Assembly: GCF_022513565.1 (NCBI RefSeq)
Contig: NZ_JAKWBE010000009.1
Coordinates: 124,001 to 188,000 of the forward strand
Direction: 5' to 3'
Length of the DNA stretch: 64,000 nucleotides
Origin: Streptomyces gilvus
GTDB lineage: Bacteria; Actinomycetota; Actinomycetes; Streptomycetales; Streptomycetaceae
Part shown: piece after piece, positions 1 to 7,459 of the stretch
How the letters are laid out: each line of letters opens with the position of its first letter
Position numbering within the stretch: the stretch's first letter is position 1
Translations under genes and position numbers: made by a program
The notes under the pieces: model-generated
The model's database searches: none
What the model saw: only the letters and a program-made list of their open reading frames with translations
Told to the model about the DNA's origin: nothing

Positions 1-339
1 GAGTTCGCGGTGGCGGGCGACGGTGAGGTGGTGTTCCTCCAGGGCGAGGGAGTCGAGGCCGTGCGCCGCCGCGAGATCGGCAGCGGCGACGGCGGGGTCG
101 CCGGGGCCGGGGAGGGTGTGCAGGCGGAGGGCGTCGTCGGGACGGCCGTCGGCCGGGCCGTCCTCGTAGGGACGGACCAGGATGTCCTCGGTCCTGCCCA
201 GCAGGAGCACGGCGCCCTGTGGGGCGGGGCCGGCGAGGTAGCGGACGTTGGCGGGGCGGGAGACGAGCGCTGCCGCGTTGCCGGCGGCGTTGCACTGCTC
301 CCTTAGCCGGTTTCGGCGGATCGCGTACATCTCTGACAT
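1..339 (-). CDS. Xaa-Pro aminopeptidase/dipeptidase family protein (N-terminal part only)
   Basis: The gene runs off the left edge; 113 residues are visible. The start is ATG at 339-337 (MSEMYAIRRNRLREQC); a second in-frame ATG follows three codons later, and no strong ribosome binding site precedes either. The stretch with AALVSRPANVRYLAG followed by GAVLLLG matches the creatinase-like N-terminal domain of M24 peptidases, which precedes the metal-binding pita-bread domain; that catalytic domain lies outside the window. Such enzymes release N-terminal residues next to proline, usually in the cytoplasm. In Streptomyces this gene normally sits between efp and the aro genes, which fits the neighbours here. 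Family assignment is fairly safe, exact specificity is not. Confidence 0.75.
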   Translation of the reverse strand, partial: MSEMYAIRRNRLREQCNAAGNAAALVSRPANVRYLAGPAPQGAVLLLGRTEDILVRPYEDGPADGRPDDALRLHTLPGPGDPAVAAADLAAAHGLDSLALEEHHLTVARHREL

Positions 340-429
340 GAGATGAGCGTAGGAGCGGTGGGGGATTTGTGCCGGTTGGGAGGGTGCCGTTCGGGGGACG
401 GGGTGCCGGTGAGGGGGGTCGTCCCCGCT

Positions 430-1287
430 CTACCAGCTCGGTGGGCTTGCGATCGAGCGGGACAGGACGTCGTCGAGGACCCGGGCCGTCTGGGGGATGT
501 CCAGCTGGCTGTTGTCGATGATCGGCAGGCCCGAGCCGTACCAGCCCGCCATGCGGCCGTGTATGCGGGCCACCTCCTCGTCGGTGAGGCGGCGGTTGCC
601 CGAGCGTTCCGCGTTGCGTTCCAGGACGATCTCGAGGCCGGGCAGCAGGACCACCGGCAGGAGACCGGGCCCCACGTGGCGCTTCCAGCCGCCGAGGCCG
701 ACCACCGGGCGGTCGGGGAAGACGGCGTCGTCGAGGATGCAGGAGATGCCGTTGGCGAGGAAGTTGCGGGCGGCGAAGCCGCAGGTGCGGCGGGCGAGCC
801 GGTACTGGGCCTCGGAGTTGTCGTTCCACCCGGACTGGGGGTTGGCGAAGCCCGAGCGGACCCATTCGCGGACGTCGTCGAGGCTGATGTGGGCCGTGGG
901 GACGCGCCGGTGGTCGGCCCAGTACTTGGCGACGCTGGTCTTGCCGGCGCCCGCGGGCCCGATCAGCAGCACGGCGAGCGTCGCGCCGGTGGGGTCGGGG
1001 GCCGTCGCCGTGGCGGGCGGGGCGCTGGGTACGGCGACCGGGGCACCGGGGGGCAGCGGCACATGGCCCGTGGTGTCCGGCGGCGGGGGCGCGTGGTGCG
1101 GGGCCGGGGGGACCGGGGCCGCGGGTGCTCCGGGGAAGCCCGGGGCGGGGGGTGGCGGAGGAACGGGGGCCGAGCCCTGGTGCGGGCCGGAGTGGCCCGG
1201 GTGCTGTGCGGCCGGTGGCCGTCCGGTGGCCGGTCCCTGCCCCGGCTGGTGGGGCGGCGGCAGCGGAGAACCCACTGCGTGCTGCAT
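430..1287 (-). CDS. Proline-rich P-loop ATP/GTP-binding protein, zeta-toxin-like kinase fold
   Basis: The protein has 285 residues. About 100 N-terminal residues are almost entirely Pro, Ala, Gly and His, a disordered region. It is followed by a P-loop kinase domain with Walker A GPAGAGKTS near residue 110, a putative substrate-side segment LDDVREWVRSGF, and RNAERSGNRRL, which could serve as an arginine lid. This arrangement resembles the AAA_33/zeta-toxin/polynucleotide-kinase group that phosphorylates small molecules or nucleic acid. I chose ATG at 1287 because GGAG lies about 8 bases upstream; a TTG at 1314 would add nine residues. It follows aroB but is separated from it by hairpins at 1324-1394, so it probably has its own transcription. 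The substrate is unknown. Confidence 0.75.
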   Translation of the reverse strand: MQHAVGSPLPPPHQPGQGPATGRPPAAQHPGHSGPHQGSAPVPPPPPAPGFPGAPAAPVPPAPHHAPPPPDTTGHVPLPPGAPVAVPSAPPATATAPDPTGATLAVLLIGPAGAGKTSVAKYWADHRRVPTAHISLDDVREWVRSGFANPQSGWNDNSEAQYRLARRTCGFAARNFLANGISCILDDAVFPDRPVVGLGGWKRHVGPGLLPVVLLPGLEIVLERNAERSGNRRLTDEEVARIHGRMAGWYGSGLPIIDNSQLDIPQTARVLDDVLSRSIASPPSW

Positions 1288-1323
1288 CCGGTGCCACTCC
1301 GTCTCGTCAGGCAAATTGGCGCT

Positions 1324-1348
1324 GGCAGCGGGGTGACACCCCGCTGCC
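1324..1348 (-). terminator. Hairpin downstream of aroB
   Basis: A perfect 10-bp stem (GGCAGCGGGG / CCCCGCTGCC) with a 5-base loop lies between the aroB stop and the P-loop gene. In the minus direction it is followed by a short T-containing stretch. A second 9-bp stem lies at 1365-1394. Together they probably end the aro operon transcript. Confidence 0.6.
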
Positions 1349-1451
1349 TACCGAACGGTACCGTCCCCGGCCGCGGTTTGGTGAACGGCCGGGGGCGGTG
1401 TGAAGTGCCCTTATGGGCAAGGCACATCGGACGGATGGTGCGTGGGGAGAC

Positions 1452-2543
1452 TTACTCGCCCACTTCGCCGTACGCGGCGAGCAGCACGGCCGGGTCGGGT
1501 CCCTCCAGGACCGTCGGCTTGGCGAGTCCGTCCAGGACGATGAAGCGCAGAAGGTCGCCGCGGGACTTCTTGTCGACCTTCATGGTCTCCAGCAACTTGG
1601 GCCACTGGTCGTAGCGGTAGTGGAGGGGAAGGCCGACGGATTCGAGGATCGTGCGGTGGCGGTCCGCCGTCGCGTCGTCCAACCGGCCCGCCAGACGGCC
1701 GAGTTCGGCGGCGAAGTGCATGCCGACCGCGACCGCGGCGCCGTGCCGCCACTTGTAGCGCTCGTTCTTCTCGATGGCGTGGCCCAGCGTGTGGCCGTAG
1801 TTGAGGATCTCGCGCAGGCCCGCTTCCTTCAGGTCCGAGGAGACCACCTCGGCCTTGACGCGGATCGAGCGTTCGACGAGCTCGGCGGTGTGCGGGCCGG
1901 CCGGGGTGCGGGCGGCCTCCGGGTCGGACTCGATGAGCTCCAGGATCACCGGGTCGGCGATGAAGCCCGCCTTGATGATCTCGGCGAGTCCGGAGACGTA
2001 GTCGTTGACCGGGAGGGAGTCGAGGGCCGCCAGGTCGCACAGGACACCGGCGGGCGGGTGGAAGGCGCCCACCAGGTTCTTGCCCTCGGCGGTGTTGATG
2101 CCGGTCTTGCCGCCGACGGCCGCGTCCACCATGGCCAGGACGGTGGTGGGGACGGCGATCCAGCGCACACCGCGCAGCCAGCTCGCGGCGACGAATCCGG
2201 CGAGGTCGGTGGTCGAGCCGCCGCCCACGCCGACGATGACGTCCGTGCGGGTGAACCCGGACTGCCCGAGCGCCTTCCAGCAGTAGGCGGCGACCTCGGC
2301 GGTCTTGGCCTCCTCCGCGTTGGGCACCTGGATGGCGACGGCCTCGTAGCCCTGCTCGGCCAGGTCGGCACGGAGCGCGTCACCGGTCTCGGCGAGCGCC
2401 TCGGGGTGGATCACGGCCACCCGCCTGGCCTTCTCCCCCACCAATCCGGCCAGCTCACCCAGCAGCTGACGGCCCACCAGAACCTCGTACGGGTCGCTGC
2501 CCGCGCTCCCGCCGACCTGGATCCGGGTGACTGCCTCGCTCAT
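1452..2543 (-). CDS. aroB: 3-dehydroquinate synthase
   Basis: AroB converts DAHP to 3-dehydroquinate in the shikimate pathway, using NAD and a divalent metal, in the cytoplasm. The 363-residue product has the family length. Visible marks are the NAD-binding GVGGGSTTDLAGF, the segment VPTTVLAMVDAAVGGKTGI, the lysine-containing AEGKNLVGAFHPP, and the metal ligands in SGLAEIIKAG plus NYGHTLGHAIE. The ATG overlaps the aroK stop by four bases (ATGA), so translation is probably coupled. It is the last gene of the aroE-aroC-aroK-aroB group, which supplies chorismate for aromatic amino acids and folate. Confidence 0.97.
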   Translation of the reverse strand: MSEAVTRIQVGGSAGSDPYEVLVGRQLLGELAGLVGEKARRVAVIHPEALAETGDALRADLAEQGYEAVAIQVPNAEEAKTAEVAAYCWKALGQSGFTRTDVIVGVGGGSTTDLAGFVAASWLRGVRWIAVPTTVLAMVDAAVGGKTGINTAEGKNLVGAFHPPAGVLCDLAALDSLPVNDYVSGLAEIIKAGFIADPVILELIESDPEAARTPAGPHTAELVERSIRVKAEVVSSDLKEAGLREILNYGHTLGHAIEKNERYKWRHGAAVAVGMHFAAELGRLAGRLDDATADRHRTILESVGLPLHYRYDQWPKLLETMKVDKKSRGDLLRFIVLDGLAKPTVLEGPDPAVLLAAYGEVGE

Positions 2544-3055
2544 GCTTCCTTCAACTCCAGTGCGTCCAGGGCTGCTTGCGTGACTTCTTCGGGGGTGCGG
2601 CCGTCGGTGGCCACCACCGCCGTGGCGACCTCCTCGTACAGGTGCCGCCGGGCCTCCATCAGCTCACGCCACTGCTTGCGCGGGTTGATGGCGAGCAGCG
2701 GACGGGCCGCGTTCAGGCCGGTGCGCTTGACGGCCTCCTCGACGTCCATCGCCAGATAGACCACCCGCTGCCCGGACAGCAGGACGCGTGTGTCCGCGTC
2801 CAGGACCGACCCGCCGCCCAGCGCCAGCACCCCCTCGTGCTCGGCCAGCGCCCGAGCCACGGCCGCCTTCTCGATCGCCCGGAAGACCGGCTCACCCTCG
2901 TCGACGAAGATCTCCGCGATGCTGCGGCCCTGCTCCGCGACGATGTCGTCGTCCGTGTCCCGGTAGCCGACGCCGAGCCGCCCGGCGAGCAGCTGCCCGA
3001 CGGTGGACTTGCCCACGCCCATCGGGCCGACCAGGACGACCAGCGGCCCGCTCAT
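2540..3055 (-). CDS. aroK: Shikimate kinase
   Basis: AroK phosphorylates shikimate at the 3-hydroxyl using ATP. The 171-residue product is the usual length. The P-loop is GPMGVGKST (residues 10-18), the shikimate and Mg-binding acidic motif is DTDDDIV near residue 34, the second substrate loop is GGGSVLD near residue 79, and a lid arginine region follows in RTGLNAARPLL. Both ends overlap neighbouring aro genes by four bases, typical of a translationally coupled operon. Confidence 0.96.
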   Translation of the reverse strand: MSGPLVVLVGPMGVGKSTVGQLLAGRLGVGYRDTDDDIVAEQGRSIAEIFVDEGEPVFRAIEKAAVARALAEHEGVLALGGGSVLDADTRVLLSGQRVVYLAMDVEEAVKRTGLNAARPLLAINPRKQWRELMEARRHLYEEVATAVVATDGRTPEEVTQAALDALELKEA

Positions 3056-4236
3056 CGGATCTGCAGGTTGTCGAGGTAGGAGCGCACGTTGCGGCGGGTC
3101 TCGGCCACGCTGTCGCCGCCGAACTTCTCCGCCACCGCGTCCGCCAGGACCAGCGCCACCATGGCCTCGGCGACGATGCCCGCCGCCGGCACCGCCGACA
3201 CGTCCGAGCGCTGGTGGTGCGCCTGCGTGGCCTCGCCCGTGGCCACGTCCACCGTCCGCAGGGCCCGCGGCACCGTCGCGATCGGCTTCATCGCCGCCCG
3301 CACGCGCAACAGCTCACCCGTCGACAGACCGCCCTCCGTGCCGCCCGAGCGGCCCGAGACGCGCCGGATGCCCTCGGGCGTGCCCACGATCTCGTCGTGC
3401 GCCTTGGAACCGGGCACCCGCGCCAGCTCGAACCCGTCACCGATCTCGACGCCCTTGATGGCCTGGATGCCCATGAGCGCACCGGCCAGCCGGGCGTCCA
3501 GCTTGCGGTCCCAGTGCACGTGCGAGCCCAGGCCCACCGGCACCCCGTAGGCCAGCACCTCGACCACACCGCCGAGGGTGTCGCCGTCCTTGTGGGCCTG
3601 GTCGACCTCCGCGACCATCGCCTTGGAGGTGTCCGCGTCCAGGCAGCGCAGCGGGTCCGCGTCCAGCTTCTCCACGTCCGCCGGGGTGGGGCAGGAGCCC
3701 TGCGGGGCCTTCACCGAGCACAGCTCGACGACATGGCTGACGATCTCGATGCCGGCCGTCTCCTTCAGGTACGACCGGGCCACCGCGCCCAGCGCCACCC
3801 GCGCCGCCGTCTCCCGCGCCGAGGCGCGCTCCAGGATCGGCCGCGCCTCGTCGAAGCCGTACTTCTGCATGCCCGCCAGGTCGGCGTGCCCGGGCCGGGG
3901 ACGGGTCAGCGGGGCGTTGCGGGCCAGCCCGGCGAGCACCTCGGGGTCGATGGGGTCGGCCGCCATGACCTGCTCCCACTTGGGCCACTCCGTGTTGCCC
4001 ACCATGACCGCGACCGGCGAGCCGAGGGTGAGACCGTGCCGCACACCGCCGAGGAAGGTGACCTCGTCCCGCTCGAACTTCATGCGCGCACCGCGTCCAT
4101 AGCCGAGCCGGCGCCGGGCCAGGTGGTCCGCCACCATCTCCGTGGTGATCGGCACGCCGGCGGGAAGGCCCTCCAGCGTCGCCACGAGTGCGGGACCGTG
4201 GGACTCCCCCGCGGTCAGCCAGCGCAACCTGCTCAA
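3052..4236 (-). CDS. aroC: Chorismate synthase
   Basis: AroC removes phosphate from EPSP to form chorismate, needing reduced FMN. The 394-residue protein opens with RLRWLTAGESHGPAL, containing the family histidine signature, and has the later signature RRRLGYGRGARM and the C-terminal AVPAAGIVAEAMVALVLADA. The start is a TTG at 4236, chosen because GAGGAG precedes it by about 7 bases and the N-terminus matches the family. The aroK start overlaps its stop. A 152-base gap with no evident gene separates it from aroE, so this is where a second promoter could lie. Confidence 0.96.
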   Translation of the reverse strand: MSRLRWLTAGESHGPALVATLEGLPAGVPITTEMVADHLARRRLGYGRGARMKFERDEVTFLGGVRHGLTLGSPVAVMVGNTEWPKWEQVMAADPIDPEVLAGLARNAPLTRPRPGHADLAGMQKYGFDEARPILERASARETAARVALGAVARSYLKETAGIEIVSHVVELCSVKAPQGSCPTPADVEKLDADPLRCLDADTSKAMVAEVDQAHKDGDTLGGVVEVLAYGVPVGLGSHVHWDRKLDARLAGALMGIQAIKGVEIGDGFELARVPGSKAHDEIVGTPEGIRRVSGRSGGTEGGLSTGELLRVRAAMKPIATVPRALRTVDVATGEATQAHHQRSDVSAVPAAGIVAEAMVALVLADAVAEKFGGDSVAETRRNVRSYLDNLQIR

Positions 4237-4388
4237 CGGTGCTCCTCAGTGCTCGCGCCCTGGTACTGCTGCGTACGCGCGTCCTCGCGTACGGCGACGG
4301 CGCGACCAGGTGCGCGGATCTGGCCCGCCACCTCCGATCCTCCCACGTCCCGGGGGCGACTCAGGTCCGAGTCCGGCAGACGGACAGA

Positions 4389-5204
4389 TCAGGCCGGCCT
4401 GGCGGCCTCACGCATCGCGGCCAGCGGAGAGCGCGGGTCACCGGTGAACTGGTGGAACTGGAAGACGGCCTGGTGCACCAGCAGGTCGAGGCCGCTGAGC
4501 ACCTGCCCGCCGCGGTCCCGACAGGCGGCGGCGAGCGGGGTGGGCCACGGCTCGTACAGGACGTCGAAGAGCGTGCCGACCCGGTCGGGAAGCAGTTCGG
4601 CGAGCTGGTCGGTGCCGCCGGCGGGCGTCGTCGAGATCACCAGGGGCGCCTCGAAGGCCCGTACCGCCTCGGCCCAGTCCGCGGGGCGGACCTGCACCCC
4701 GAGCCGGCTGCCCCACTGCCGCATCTCGTCCGCGCGCCGCTCGCTGCGGACGTACACGGTGACCTCGCCGCCGCACAGCCTCGCCAGGGCCGCGAGGGCC
4801 GAGGACGCGGTGGCCCCGGCGCCGAGGATGGCCGCCGACTCCACCTTCTCCACGCCCCGCTCCTCCAGGGCGGCGATCAGGCCCGGGATGTCGGTGTTGT
4901 CGCCGACCTTCCGCCCGTCCGGCCGGAGGACCACGGTGTTGACGGCCTCCACCGAGGCCGCCGTGTCGGTGATCTCGTCCAGCAGCTGAATGACCGCGCG
5001 CTTGAGCGGCATGGTCAGCGACAGCCCGGCCCACTCGGGGCCGAGCCCGCCGAGGAAACCGGGCAGCGCCGTCTCGTCGATCTCGAACCTGTCGTACGAC
5101 CAGTCGTCCAGGCCCAGCGCCCGGTACGCCGCGGTGTGCAGCCGGGGCGAGAGCGAGTGGGCGATGGGCGAGCCGAGCACGGCCGCCCGGTGGGGTGCGG
5201 TCAT
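4389..5204 (-). CDS. aroE: Shikimate dehydrogenase
   Basis: AroE reduces 3-dehydroshikimate to shikimate with NADPH. The 271-residue product carries the shikimate-binding GSPIAHSLSPRLHTAAY (residues 11-27), the catalytic-lysine motif LTMPLK (the family usually has N-V-T-M/V-P-x-K), NTVV, DNTDIPG, and the nucleotide-binding loop ILGAGATASSAL. Its ATG shares one base with the mltG stop (TGATG), so it is read from the same message as mltG, ruvX and alaS. Confidence 0.95.
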   Translation of the reverse strand: MTAPHRAAVLGSPIAHSLSPRLHTAAYRALGLDDWSYDRFEIDETALPGFLGGLGPEWAGLSLTMPLKRAVIQLLDEITDTAASVEAVNTVVLRPDGRKVGDNTDIPGLIAALEERGVEKVESAAILGAGATASSALAALARLCGGEVTVYVRSERRADEMRQWGSRLGVQVRPADWAEAVRAFEAPLVISTTPAGGTDQLAELLPDRVGTLFDVLYEPWPTPLAAACRDRGGQVLSGLDLLVHQAVFQFHQFTGDPRSPLAAMREAARPA

Positions 5205-6859
5205 CAGTTCTTTTTCCTCGACGCGTTGAACTCCTGGACCAGCCTGTCGTGCTCGGCCAGCGTCTTGGTGAACTTGCTGGTCTTGCCGTCCAGTGAGATG
5301 AAGTAGTACCAGCCGTCGTGCGTCGGGTCGAGCGCGCCCTTGATCGCCTCCTCGCCGGGGTTGTCGATCGGGCCGGGCGGCAGTCCCTTGACGTAGTACG
5401 TGTTGTACGGGTTGTTGTACTTGCGCAGCTCGGCGATGCTCAGGTCGATCTTGCTCTGGTTCTTGACGTAGTTGTACGTCGAGTCGAACTCCAGCGAGCC
5501 GTAGGTCTCGGGGTTGCCGGGCTTGAGGCGGTTGTAGACGACCTCGGCCATCTTGCGGAAGTCCTCGTGGCTCGTGCCCTCGGCCTGCACCAGGCTCGCC
5601 ACGGTGAGCAGCTGCCAGGGACCGTCGAGCCCGAGGCTCTTGGCCTTGGTCTGCAGGCCCAGCTCCTCGTACTTGTCGTTGGCCCGGGTGACCATGTCCT
5701 TGAGGACTTCCTCGGGCTTCTGCCCCTTCGTGGCCGCATAGCTGGAGGGGTAGAGGAATCCTTCCAGCGGGTCCTTGAGGTTGGGGTGGTTCAGCGCCCA
5801 GGAGGGCAGGCCGAGCTTCTTGTAGTCGTTCTTGGCGACCTTGGCCGTCGTGCCGGCCGCCACGCCGAGACGGGCGTCGAGCAGCGCGTAGACCTGGGAG
5901 TTGCGCAGGCCCTCGCGGATGATCAGGTTGCTGCGGCTCTTCGGACTGAGCATCAGTTCGACCGCGCTCGCGGCCGACATGTGCTCCTGCATCGTGTAGA
6001 CGCCGTCCTGGATCTTCTTGCCGTCGGGGTTCGACTGCTGCGCCGAGACGAACGCGTCGACGCTCTTGACGACGTCCTTCTCCTTGAGCTTCTGCCCGAT
6101 CACATAGCCGCCGGCCCCCTTGGGGATGACCACGGTGACCTGCGTGCCGTCACCGGAACCCGCGTAGTCGGGGGACGGGCCGAAGCGGTTTTGGTAGAAC
6201 TGGTAGCCGAAGTAGCCGACCGTGCCGACGCCTCCGCCGAAGATCAACACCAGGACGAGGCAGGCGCGTCCGCTGCGGCCCTTCTTCTTCGGCTTCTTGC
6301 CGCCCCTGCCCTTGCCGCCGTCGGAGGACTCGTCGTCCTCGTACTCCTCGTCGTCACCGCCCGCGAAGAAGGCGTGTTCGCCCTGGTCGGGACCGGGGTC
6401 CCAGTCGGTCTGCGGCGGTTCGGGCTCGGCCTGGCGGCGGCCCGGCGGCTCGGGCGGCGGGTAGGCGTCCTGGGTGCCGTAGTGGTCGGGCTGCTGGCCG
6501 CCGTACCCGGCGGACGCCTGCTGGGCGTAGGGGTCCTGGGGGTCCGTGTACTGGACATGCGTATGCGTGCCCTGGCCCCAGGCCTGCTGGTCGTACGACT
6601 GCTGCTGTCCCTGACCCGCGTAGTACTGCTGGTCGTACTGCTGGTACTGCTGCGCCTGACCGTAGTGGGCCTGCTGGCCCTCGCCCCAGCCGCCGTCGTA
6701 GTACTGCTGCTGCGGCTGCTCCGGATAATGCTGCGGCTGGCCGCCGTAGGGGGACTGCTGACCCGCGTGGGCCTGCTGTCCACCCCATCCGTCGTCCCCG
6801 TACAACGGGTCCTCCGGATGCCACGGTTCGGAGCCCTGGCCCCGGCCATACTCAGTCAT
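5204..6859 (-). CDS. mltG: Endolytic murein transglycosylase MltG with a long Gln/Tyr/Gly-rich cytoplasmic tail
   Basis: MltG cleaves nascent glycan strands at the outer face of the membrane and helps release or size new peptidoglycan. The 551-residue protein has one membrane segment at about 199-221, followed by the YceG domain. The conserved LEGFLYPSSY (about 365-374) and the catalytic Glu in ASLVQAEG (near 427) are intact. Residues 1-130 are low complexity, rich in Q, Y and G, then an acidic stretch and a KKPKKKGR basic patch occur before the membrane. Most of the length excess over E. coli MltG is this cytoplasmic part. I start at ATG 6859 (AGGGG five bases upstream) rather than an upstream in-frame codon at 6916. 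Confidence 0.93.
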   Translation of the reverse strand: MTEYGRGQGSEPWHPEDPLYGDDGWGGQQAHAGQQSPYGGQPQHYPEQPQQQYYDGGWGEGQQAHYGQAQQYQQYDQQYYAGQGQQQSYDQQAWGQGTHTHVQYTDPQDPYAQQASAGYGGQQPDHYGTQDAYPPPEPPGRRQAEPEPPQTDWDPGPDQGEHAFFAGGDDEEYEDDESSDGGKGRGGKKPKKKGRSGRACLVLVLIFGGGVGTVGYFGYQFYQNRFGPSPDYAGSGDGTQVTVVIPKGAGGYVIGQKLKEKDVVKSVDAFVSAQQSNPDGKKIQDGVYTMQEHMSAASAVELMLSPKSRSNLIIREGLRNSQVYALLDARLGVAAGTTAKVAKNDYKKLGLPSWALNHPNLKDPLEGFLYPSSYAATKGQKPEEVLKDMVTRANDKYEELGLQTKAKSLGLDGPWQLLTVASLVQAEGTSHEDFRKMAEVVYNRLKPGNPETYGSLEFDSTYNYVKNQSKIDLSIAELRKYNNPYNTYYVKGLPPGPIDNPGEEAIKGALDPTHDGWYYFISLDGKTSKFTKTLAEHDRLVQEFNASRKKN

Positions 6860-6988
6860 CAAACCCCTAGAGCCGCGAGGCGGGGCGATCACGCGGCCCT
6901 CCTCGGGACCGCTCACCGTTCCGCCTCTTGCTGTGCACCGGCTGTTCGAATCAGCGGCGCAGTCGCGCGGAACGTTACCGTATCGCGA

Positions 6989-7459
6989 TCAGATGACCAC
7001 TTCGACGCCCTCGCCGGGTGCTTTACCTGACACCCGTTCGGATTCCAGGGCCTGCTGCAGGATAATCACAGCGGCTGCCTGGTCGATCACCGAGCGGCCC
7101 TTCTTGGCCTTCACCCCTGAGGCGCGCAGCCCCTGACTGGCCGTCACCGTGGTCATCCGCTCGTCGATCAGGCGGACCGGGACGGGCTTGATGCCCTTGG
7201 CCAGCTCCTGCGCGAAGGCCCGAACCTTTACCGCGGCCGGGCCCTCGCCCCCCTTGAGGGAGCGAGGGAGTCCCACGACGACCTCGATCGGCTCGTACTC
7301 CTCGACCAGCTGACGCAGCCGGCGGTGGGCCGCCGGGACGTCTCGGCCGGGGACCGTCTCCACCGGGGTGGCGAGGATCCCGTCGGGGTCGCAGGAGGCG
7401 ACCCCGATCCGGGCGTCCCCGACGTCGACGGCGAGCCGTCGGCCTCTGCGCATGGTCAC
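6989..7459 (-). CDS. ruvX: YqgF/RuvX family nuclease (putative Holliday junction resolvase, 16S rRNA maturation)
   Basis: The 156-residue protein has an RNase H-like fold with the acidic motif AVDVGDARIGVASCDP at residues 9-24, VVGLPRSLKGGEG near 62, and the second acidic site DERMTT near 98. E. coli YqgF acts in 16S rRNA 5'-end processing, and family members also cut four-way junctions, so the in vivo substrate is not certain. Its ATG overlaps the alaS stop by four bases. The alaS-ruvX-mltG order is conserved in actinobacteria, consistent with a housekeeping operon. Confidence 0.93.
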   Translation of the reverse strand: MTMRRGRRLAVDVGDARIGVASCDPDGILATPVETVPGRDVPAAHRRLRQLVEEYEPIEVVVGLPRSLKGGEGPAAVKVRAFAQELAKGIKPVPVRLIDERMTTVTASQGLRASGVKAKKGRSVIDQAAAVIILQQALESERVSGKAPGEGVEVVI

